Assembly: GCA_022616375.1 (NCBI GenBank) | Contig: JAKEEW010000172.1 | Span: forward strand, 1-33,009 | DNA length: 33,009 nucleotides | Direction of reading: 5' to 3' | From: Sporichthyaceae bacterium | GTDB taxonomy: Bacteria; Actinomycetota; Actinomycetes; JAKEEW01 | In this document: positions 26,916 to 33,009 of the stretch, in pieces | How the letters are laid out: the number at the start of each line of letters is the position of its first letter | How positions within the stretch are numbered: position 1 is the first letter of the stretch | The notes under the pieces: generated by a model | The model's input: the letters and a program-made list of their open reading frames with translations, nothing else | The model's database searches: none | Told to the model about the DNA's origin: nothing | Program-made: the position numbers and the translations under genes

Positions 26916-27566
26916 CTATCCCCCTCCCGGTTGCCGCGACCCGCGGCGGTGGACGCCTGCCGGTACCCCAACCGATACGCGCACCACGAATGTCTGCTGG
27001 CCGAGGTCCCGGACGGAGAGCTTCAGAAGCTCCCAATGATCGGCGCCGAGCTTTCGAAGAGCCGACTCGACACCGGCGAGCTCTGCGCGGGCAGCGTCGC
27101 CCTTCATGGCCAGCAACTGCCCGCCCGGACGTAGCAACGGCAGGGTCCACGTCGCCAGTCGCTCGAGCGGCGCTACGGCGCGCGCGAGAACAACGTCTAC
27201 GGCAAGCTGACCCGCGAGTTCCTCGGCGCGACCCCGCTGCACAGCGACGTTCGGCAGGGAGAGTTCGGAGACGCACTCCTCGAGGAAGCGAGTCCGACGA
27301 AGCAGGGGGTCGAGGAGAATCATCCGTACATCGGGCCGCAGGATGGCCACGACGAGGCCCGGCAGGCCAGCCCCGGAACCCACGTCACACGCCACACTCT
27401 CCGGTGGCACAAGAGATGCAACACCAGCGCAATTCAGAAGGTGGCGATCCCAGATTCGTTCAGCTTCGCGAGGACCGAGCAGGCCGCGTTCGACCCCGGC
27501 AGACGACAGGAGCTCGGCATACCGAACAGCAAGCGGCAAGGTGTCACCGAACACGTTGCCCGCCAT
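26916..27566 (-). CDS. rsmG: 16S rRNA (guanine(527)-N7)-methyltransferase RsmG/GidB
   Basis: LAVRYAELLSSAGVERGLLGPREAERIWDRHLLNCA, CDVGSGAGLPGLVVAILRPDVRMILLDP. Start ATG at 27566 chosen from the family N-terminus; ATG at 27662 is an alternative. Confidence 0.93.
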   Translation of the reverse strand: MAGNVFGDTLPLAVRYAELLSSAGVERGLLGPREAERIWDRHLLNCAGVASLVPPESVACDVGSGAGLPGLVVAILRPDVRMILLDPLLRRTRFLEECVSELSLPNVAVQRGRAEELAGQLAVDVVLARAVAPLERLATWTLPLLRPGGQLLAMKGDAARAELAGVESALRKLGADHWELLKLSVRDLGQQTFVVRVSVGVPAGVHRRGSRQPGGG

Positions 27567-27760
27567 GCTGGGCGGTGCTTGCGGTTCTCTGCGCACCCGC
27601 CGCCTCCCAACCCGCAGCCCTACCGGGCCAGTCTCTCGCCGCCGCCTCCATGATCTGCTCATTGGGCCGCCGACACTCTTTGTGAGATGGGCGCCGAGCT
27701 TCTCGTGGCGACGCGACCCTACCCGCCTGGACCGGCCGCACCAAGGTGGGCGAAGGCCAT

Positions 27761-27769
27761 TGTGGACAA
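27761..27769 (-). promoter_or_regulatory. DnaA box (TTGTCCACA) upstream of rsmG
   Basis: TGTGGACAA on +, which is TTGTCCACA on -. Confidence 0.5.
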
Positions 27770-27858
27770 CGGACGCTTGTTCTTCCGACCATCCACAGCA
27801 TTGGTCACAGGAGCACATCTGACCTCACCAGTCTCAACGGCCCCGGAGTTCGCCGAGT

Positions 27859-27874
27859 TGTTTCACGTGAAACA
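27859..27874. promoter_or_regulatory. parS site
   Basis: Perfect 16-mer TGTTTCACGTGAAACA. Confidence 0.95.
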
Positions 27875-27973
27875 TGGGTGACGCTGCGATCGTGGCCGCA
27901 CAAGATTGTCCGGGAGGCTGGCCGCGGTTTCAGAACTGCGGCCCCTGCTGGATCGGCGGCCGCGTCAAGCAGA

Positions 27974-27989
27974 TGTTTCACGTGAAACA
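27974..27989. promoter_or_regulatory. parS site
   Basis: Perfect 16-mer TGTTTCACGTGAAACA; palindrome extends to 18 bp ATGTTTCACGTGAAACAT (27973-27990). Confidence 0.95.
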
Positions 27990-28202
27990 TGCTCAGGCTG
28001 CAGTGGTGCTAGCCGAGCCATGGGGCTTCGGAACCGGCGGCTGGATCACGGTCGGTCGGCCCGTCGCGATCGAGCGGATCGTACGTGGGGCGTCCCGCTC
28101 GGCAGCCCCACAGAAGAGTCGGCGGGCCCCACGCAAAGAGGATGCGCCGACCTCCACAGCGAAGCCAGCGCATCCGAGACACGCGATCCTGGGTGCCATC
28201 AG

Positions 28203-28718
28203 TTAGACCGGGAGAATCACAACCCGACGATCGGGCTCCTCGCCCTCAGACTCGCTCCTCAGCCCGGCCGCCGCTACCGCATCGTGAACAATCTTCCGCT
28301 CGAACGGTGTCATCGGCTGCAGCTTGACCGGGACGCCGGACGACTTCGCTTCGTCCGCAGCCTGCCGACCCACCTCGGTGAGCTCCTCCCGGCGCCGTGC
28401 CCGAAAGCCACCGACGTCCAGCATCAGCCGGCTTCGCTCCCTGGTTACCTGATACACCGCGAGTCGGGTGAGCTCCTGCAGCGCCTCGAGTACCTCGCCC
28501 TCAGGGCCCACCAGCTGCCGAAGATCCGAGCCCACGATGGCCACGGATGCCCGGTCTCCCTCAACGTCCATGTCGATGTCGCCGTCCAGGTCGACGATGT
28601 CGAGCAGGCCTTCAAGGTAGTCCGCAGCTATCTCGCCCTCATGCTCGAGCTGGCCCAGGTCGACGTTCGTCTCCTCGACCGTTTCGGTATCCACTGTGGT
28701 TCCGTCCGACACGACCAA
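28203..28718 (-). CDS. jag: Jag/KhpB family RNA-binding protein (KH-R3H)
   Basis: VEGDRASVAIVGSDLRQLVGPEGEVLEALQELTRLAVYQVTRERSRLMLDVGGFRARRREEL and LQPMTPFERKIVHDAVAAAGLRSESEGEEPDRRVVI; located next to yidC. Confidence 0.93.
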   Translation of the reverse strand: MVVSDGTTVDTETVEETNVDLGQLEHEGEIAADYLEGLLDIVDLDGDIDMDVEGDRASVAIVGSDLRQLVGPEGEVLEALQELTRLAVYQVTRERSRLMLDVGGFRARRREELTEVGRQAADEAKSSGVPVKLQPMTPFERKIVHDAVAAAGLRSESEGEEPDRRVVILPV

Positions 28719-28745
28719 GAACTCCTTCGGTTTATGGTGGCCGGG

Positions 28746-29678
28746 TCAGCGCTTCTTCTTGCTACCCGACCGCTTGCTTCTCGACGTTCGCTGCGGCTGG
28801 TTACGCGGCACCGGCTTGGCTACCGGTGGCGCTTCCTCGGCGGTGATGGTCCCACCACCGGCCGCGCCGCTCTTGGCCGCCTTCGCCGCTCGCCTCGCCT
28901 CCATCTGCTGATGCGCGAGGCTGCCCGGGGTCGGGCTGTGCCGGATCACGTACATCTGCTGGCCGATGGTCCAGAAGTTCGACACGAGCCAGTAGAGCAG
29001 GACGCCGACCGGGAAGAAGAAGCCCGACACCGCCATGACGAGCGGGATGATGTACAGCAGGATCTTCTGCTGCTGCATGAACGGGTTGTTGGCCGCCTCG
29101 GGCGAGAGGTTCTTCAGCATCAGCTGGCGCTGCGCGATGAACTGTGAACCAGCCATCACCACGACCATGGACATCGTCACGATCTTGACGGTCAGGTCCG
29201 GAGACTTGATGAAGGTTGCGGCCAGCTCCGCTCCGAAGATCTTGGCATGCCTGGCGCTTTCCACCAGCTCCGGAGTCATCAGCCCGCGCGGCTTGCTGTT
29301 GGCGATGCCGTCCAGCACCCGGAACAGGGCGAGGAAGATCGGCGCCTGAGCCAGGATTGGTAGGCAGCTGGAGAAGGGGTTGGTCCCAGTCTCCTTGTAG
29401 AGCTTCATCAGCTCCTGGCTCTGCCGCTCGCGGTCGTCTTTGTACTTCTGCTGGATCTCCCGCATCCTCGGCTGGAGCACCTGCATGTTCCGGGTCGACC
29501 GGATCTGCTTGACGAACAGCGGAATCAGCAGGATCCGGATGATGATCACAAGGCCGACGATGGACAGACCCCAGGCCCAGCCTCCGGCCTCATGCATGCC
29601 GAGGCCAGTGAAGGCCTTGTGCAGGACGACGATGATCCCGGAGACAACCCAATAGAGCGGGGCAAGGAACGTATCCAA
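28746..29678 (-). CDS. yidC: Membrane protein insertase YidC
   Basis: GWAWGLSIVGLVIIIRILLIPLFVKQIRSTRNMQVLQPRMREIQQKYKDDRERQSQELMKLYKETGTNPFSSCLPILAQAPIFLALFRVL. Probable TTG start at 29678 (GGGAG-N7-TTG); tracked ORF start at 29750 is upstream. Confidence 0.93.
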   Translation of the reverse strand: MDTFLAPLYWVVSGIIVVLHKAFTGLGMHEAGGWAWGLSIVGLVIIIRILLIPLFVKQIRSTRNMQVLQPRMREIQQKYKDDRERQSQELMKLYKETGTNPFSSCLPILAQAPIFLALFRVLDGIANSKPRGLMTPELVESARHAKIFGAELAATFIKSPDLTVKIVTMSMVVVMAGSQFIAQRQLMLKNLSPEAANNPFMQQQKILLYIIPLVMAVSGFFFPVGVLLYWLVSNFWTIGQQMYVIRHSPTPGSLAHQQMEARRAAKAAKSGAAGGGTITAEEAPPVAKPVPRNQPQRTSRSKRSGSKKKR

Positions 29679-29680
29679 CG

Positions 29681-29974
29681 TCAAACTCCCTGTGGCGTCG
29701 TTTGCGAGTCGGGGACAGCAGCCGCTGACGTGCGGTGCAAACGCCACCACGAGCGGGTTCCGCGGGGCGGGACTAGGTCAACGCCACCGGGGTTCCATGG
29801 ATGGCAGCGCAGCAAGCGACGGACCGTGAGGTACGTCCCATAGACCGCGCCGTGAGTCTTGAGTGCCTCATAGGCATAGACCGAACAGGATGGGTAGAAG
29901 CGGCACCGCGGGCCGAGCAACGGGCTGATCGCGCGCTGGTACACGCGGATCAAGGCCATCAGGATGTAGCTCAC
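29681..29974 (-). CDS. yidD: Membrane protein insertion efficiency factor YidD
   Basis: [62 protein letters not shown]. Confidence 0.95.
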   Translation of the reverse strand: MSYILMALIRVYQRAISPLLGPRCRFYPSCSVYAYEALKTHGAVYGTYLTVRRLLRCHPWNPGGVDLVPPRGTRSWWRLHRTSAAAVPDSQTTPQGV

Positions 29975-30402
29975 GCCGGCCCTCCTTGACCCTTACCGCT
30001 CGCGGGCGCTGCAACCGTCCCTTGTGTGCTCCGGTCCTTGAGAAGCAAACGGTCGAGGGCCCCGTCGAGATCCCCGGCCAGCTCCACCGAGGTTGCACCC
30101 GCGGCGGCGGGAAGCGCCCGCACCACTACCCAAGCGTCCGGTGGTAGCGCCGCGAGCCGAGTCCGAGCCAGGTGGCGAAGCCGCCTTCGCACGGTGTTAC
30201 GAGTAACGGCCGGACCGACGGCCCGACCCACGACGAACCCGAACCGGGGAGTGGAGGTCGCTCCACCCGCCGGCTCGGTCGGCGAGCTCGATGAGCCTAC
30301 GAACATGTGCACAACAAGAAGCGGCCGCCCGGCGCGCCGGCCTCGGCGAACCGCGGTCGCAAAGTCATCTCGCCGGCGCAGCCGGTTGCCGGCGGCCAGC
30401 AC
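29971..30402 (-). CDS. rnpA: Ribonuclease P protein component
   Basis: [65 protein letters not shown]; adjacent to rpmH. Confidence 0.95.
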   Translation of the reverse strand: MLAAGNRLRRRDDFATAVRRGRRAGRPLLVVHMFVGSSSSPTEPAGGATSTPRFGFVVGRAVGPAVTRNTVRRRLRHLARTRLAALPPDAWVVVRALPAAAGATSVELAGDLDGALDRLLLKDRSTQGTVAAPASGKGQGGPA

Positions 30403-30414
30403 CAGGTCCCCGGT

Positions 30415-30552
30415 CTAAGCGCTCAGGCGCGTCCGACCCTTGGCCCGCCGAGCAGCAAGGATCGCGCGACCCGCGCGGGTACGCATCCGCAGCCGGAAGC
30501 CGTGGGTCTTCGCGCGCCGACGGTTGTTCGGCTGGAAGGTGCGCTTGCTCAC
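30415..30552 (-). CDS. rpmH: 50S ribosomal protein L34
   Basis: Not in the ORF track (45 aa). GTG at 30552, translating [45 protein letters not shown]. Confidence 0.97.
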   Translation of the reverse strand: MSKRTFQPNNRRRAKTHGFRLRMRTRAGRAILAARRAKGRTRLSA

Positions 30553-30926
30553 TCGAGGCTCCAGGAGTCAAGGTTTGTTGGTGTCGCCGGCCGCCACCGG
30601 AAGCCAGCGTGGTGATCTATTCACGCAGGCATGCGGCAGCGGCCGCCAACGACTCGGCTGAGCTACGGTACGTGGCCGCGGGAGCTACGGTCAACCGACG
30701 CGGGCCTCCCCGCGTCCGCTTCCGGCCGCCGTCGTCGGCCTCCGGCCCCGGCCTCGCGATCTTCCGAGGGATAGTCCATCGCGATCATCATCCGGCAACC
30801 CGACGGTGCCGGCGGCAATCCGGCGCCGGCACCGGGCACGCCAAGATGATCTCTCCCGATCGCCTCGACGACGCCCCCCGCATGGCGCAATCGCCACGCC
30901 GCCGGAGGGATCGGATCGACCCAGCC

Positions 30927-30935
30927 TGTGTACAA
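30927..30935 (-). promoter_or_regulatory. DnaA-box-like 9-mer (TTGTACACA)
   Basis: TGTGTACAA on +; one mismatch to TTGTCCACA; in the rpmH-dnaA intergenic region. Confidence 0.35.
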
Positions 30936-31062
30936 CCGCTTGAAGGTCTGGCCAGGACTTGTTAGCGTCCGCGAGCCGGACCTTCCCCAGCTGGCATGGT
31001 CGACGTCTGCCGCGCGCACCCGCGCGCTCGTCCGGCACACGAGGCATTCGAGCGGTCTGCAT

Positions 31063-31071
31063 TTGTACACA
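31063..31071 (+). promoter_or_regulatory. DnaA-box-like 9-mer (TTGTACACA)
   Basis: One mismatch to TTGTCCACA; same 9-mer as 30927-30935 in opposite orientation. Confidence 0.35.
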
Positions 31072-31087
31072 GAGCCCATACACAGGC

Positions 31088-31096
31088 TGTGGATTA
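31088..31096 (-). promoter_or_regulatory. DnaA-box-like 9-mer (TAATCCACA)
   Basis: TGTGGATTA on +; one mismatch to TTATCCACA; about 70 bp upstream of the dnaA start. Confidence 0.4.
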
Positions 31097-31164
31097 CGTT
31101 GTGGACGGTCCGGCCCTCGCGCTAAGAAAGGGACTTCGCTCGCAGCACGGGAGGGGTCGGGGTT

Positions 31165-32784
31165 ATGCCTGACGACACGATTGACCTGACTAGTGCGTGG
31201 AATAGGTCCCTAACCGGCCTTGGTGATGAGCTTGCGCCACAACACCGCGCGTTCCTCCAGCTGACGCGTCCACTTGCCCTTGTGGAGGACACGGCGCTCA
31301 TCGCAGTGCCCAATGAGTTCGCCAAGGAAGTCATCGAGACCCGACTTCGCCAGATGATCACCGCCGCGCTGTCGGAGTCCTTCGGCCGTGACATCCGGAT
31401 CGCGGTCACCGTAGAGACGCCGTCGGCGTCGACCGACCATGGCGGACCGCCCGGACTTCCCGGGGCGCGGCCGCCGCTGGACGAGTCGCTTCCGTACAGC
31501 CCGATCCGTGCGCCGGGGACGTTCGACGGCGCGGTGCCCAGATACAACCTCGACCGCGCGGCCGGTTTCTCCGGAGACACCGATCTTGTAGACCGGGTCG
31601 ACGGGCGCGGCCCGGACAGCCCGTCCGCAAGGAATCTCGACACCGGCCGTCCCGCCTCCGACGCGATGTCGCGGGTCGGGACTCCGGCGGGAGCACCCGA
31701 TCGTGCTCAGCCTGACCCGTTCGCGCCGACGCCCCGCCGCGAGCCGGAATCCCGGCTCAACCCCAAGTACCTGTTCGAGACGTTCGTCATCGGATCCAGC
31801 AACCGCTTCGCCCACGCCGCCGCGGTCGCGGTGGCCGAGGCGCCGGCCAAGGCCTACAACCCACTGTTCATTTACGGCGAGTCGGGTCTGGGCAAGACCC
31901 ACCTGCTGCACGCGATCGGCCACTACGCCCGGAACCTCTACTCCGGCGCCCGGGTTCGATACGTGAGCTCGGAGGAGTTCACCAACGACTTCATCAACTC
32001 GATCCGGGACGGCAAAGCGGACGGCTTCCGGCGCAGGTATCGAGACATGGACATCCTGCTGGTCGACGACATTCAGTTTCTGGAGAACAAAGAGCAAACC
32101 CAGGAAGAGTTCTTCCATACCTTCAATACGCTGCATAACGCGAACAAGCAGATCGTCATCTCCAGCGACCGGCCACCCAAGCAGCTGGTCACACTGGAGG
32201 ATCGGTTGCGCAACCGGTTCGAGTGGGGTCTGATCACCGACGTCCAACCGCCCGAGCTCGAGACCCGGATCGCGATCCTGCGGAAGAAGGCCGCACAGGA
32301 AGGCCTTAACGCGCCACCTGAGGTGCTCGAGTTCATCGCCAGCAAGATCTCGAAGAACATCCGGGAGCTCGAAGGGGCGCTCATCCGGGTGACCGCTTTC
32401 GCGTCGCTCAACCGCCAGCCGGTCGACCTTTCGCTCGCCGAAGTAGTACTGAAGGACCTGATTCCCGACAGCGAGGGCTCGGAGATCACGGCGTCGACCA
32501 TCATGGCGTCCACCGCGGCCTATTTCGGTCTTTCCATGGAAGATCTCTGCGGTTCATCCCGATCGCGGGTGCTGGTAACCGCCCGCCAGATCGCGATGTA
32601 TCTGTGCCGGGAACTCACGGATATGTCATTGCCGAAGATCGGCCAACAGTTCGGCGGCCGGGATCACACAACCGTCATGCACGCCGACCGGAAGATCCGC
32701 TCGCTGATGGCCGAGCGACGCTCTATCTACAACCAGGTAACCGAGCTGACCAACCGCATCAAGTCTCACGCCCGCGGCAGCTGA
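31165..32784 (+). CDS. dnaA: Chromosomal replication initiator protein DnaA
   Basis: [100 protein letters not shown]. Confidence 0.98.
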   Translation: MPDDTIDLTSAWNRSLTGLGDELAPQHRAFLQLTRPLALVEDTALIAVPNEFAKEVIETRLRQMITAALSESFGRDIRIAVTVETPSASTDHGGPPGLPGARPPLDESLPYSPIRAPGTFDGAVPRYNLDRAAGFSGDTDLVDRVDGRGPDSPSARNLDTGRPASDAMSRVGTPAGAPDRAQPDPFAPTPRREPESRLNPKYLFETFVIGSSNRFAHAAAVAVAEAPAKAYNPLFIYGESGLGKTHLLHAIGHYARNLYSGARVRYVSSEEFTNDFINSIRDGKADGFRRRYRDMDILLVDDIQFLENKEQTQEEFFHTFNTLHNANKQIVISSDRPPKQLVTLEDRLRNRFEWGLITDVQPPELETRIAILRKKAAQEGLNAPPEVLEFIASKISKNIRELEGALIRVTAFASLNRQPVDLSLAEVVLKDLIPDSEGSEITASTIMASTAAYFGLSMEDLCGSSRSRVLVTARQIAMYLCRELTDMSLPKIGQQFGGRDHTTVMHADRKIRSLMAERRSIYNQVTELTNRIKSHARGS

Positions 32785-33009
32785 GGGCATCAACTACTCG
32801 TCCGGACAACGTGGTTATCCACAGTATCCACAGGCTTTCACCCGCAGAACTGGGGAAAACTCTGGGGTTGGTGCTAACTCACGGCGGGCGTCGGGCTAGG
32901 CCGGTTCTCCACCGCAAGTGAACCGTCCACCGCCCACGTCCGCTATTTCGTTGTCCGCCGTTTACCGTCCGGTCGCGCCCGGGTCGATTGCTTGACATCC
33001 GGTGCTGCC
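32785..33009. other. dnaA-downstream intergenic region; probable left part of oriC (truncated by window end)
   Basis: Follows dnaA; contains the DnaA box TTATCCACA (32815-32823) immediately abutting GTATCCACA (32824-32832). Confidence 0.7.
32815..32832 (+). promoter_or_regulatory. Tandem abutting DnaA boxes TTATCCACA + GTATCCACA
   Basis: First is a perfect consensus 9-mer, second has one mismatch, with no spacer. Confidence 0.75.

Noticed and set aside
27906-29147. 413-aa plus-strand ORF spanning jag and part of yidC
   Set aside because: Antisense shadow; parS and other non-coding signals lie within its upstream neighbourhood and it has no domain-like sequence.
31076-31084. CCATACACA as another DnaA box
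   Set aside because: Three mismatches to the TTATCCACA consensus; not credible alone.
1-33009. CRISPR arrays, transposases/IS elements, tRNA or rRNA genes, phage genes
   Set aside because: Looked for regular spaced repeats, transposase/integrase-like ORFs and cloverleaf signatures; none seen by eye. A tRNAscan/Infernal run would be needed to exclude small ncRNAs formally.

Overview
The window is the conserved dnaA/oriC-proximal block of a high-GC actinobacterium. It is preceded by an oligopeptide/dipeptide ABC transporter cluster. In order, left to right: oppB/C/F/D-like genes and two tandem paralogous SBP_bac_5 lipoproteins (all minus); an MFS transporter (+); a CCA-adding-type tRNA nucleotidyltransferase (minus); then a plus-strand run of NUDIX hydrolase, DUF6049-like membrane protein, murJ, stand-alone pseudokinase, ECF sigma factor (sigM-like), zinc-finger anti-sigma factor, trxB and trxA. 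Next come a minus-strand GNAT preceded by an untracked 52-aa small ORF, a PLP aminotransferase and an ATP-grasp D-Ala-D-Ala-ligase-like protein (+), then parB, parA, rsmG, jag, yidC, yidD, rnpA and rpmH (minus), and dnaA (+). The window ends in the dnaA-downstream (oriC) region. The gene order resembles the M. tuberculosis Rv3907c-Rv0001 block as I remember it, but no cwlM-type amidase lies between trxA and the GNAT. The most notable non-routine signals are: three perfect parS cores (one inside parA, encoding VSRET); a roughly 400-aa low-complexity N-terminal extension of ParA; a GGGAAT-N18-GTT SigR/SigH-type promoter match ahead of trxBA, nested in an inverted repeat; a 31-nt near-perfect palindrome just upstream of a putatively leaderless MFS gene; a Gly-X-Y (collagen-like) tract in the pseudokinase; a 77-bp convergent CDS overlap; and a hidden small membrane or lipoprotein ORF. 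I found no CRISPR array, mobile element or tRNA/rRNA gene, and no clearly novel defence-type system. All identifications come from reading the sequence and from remembered family knowledge; no searches were run.
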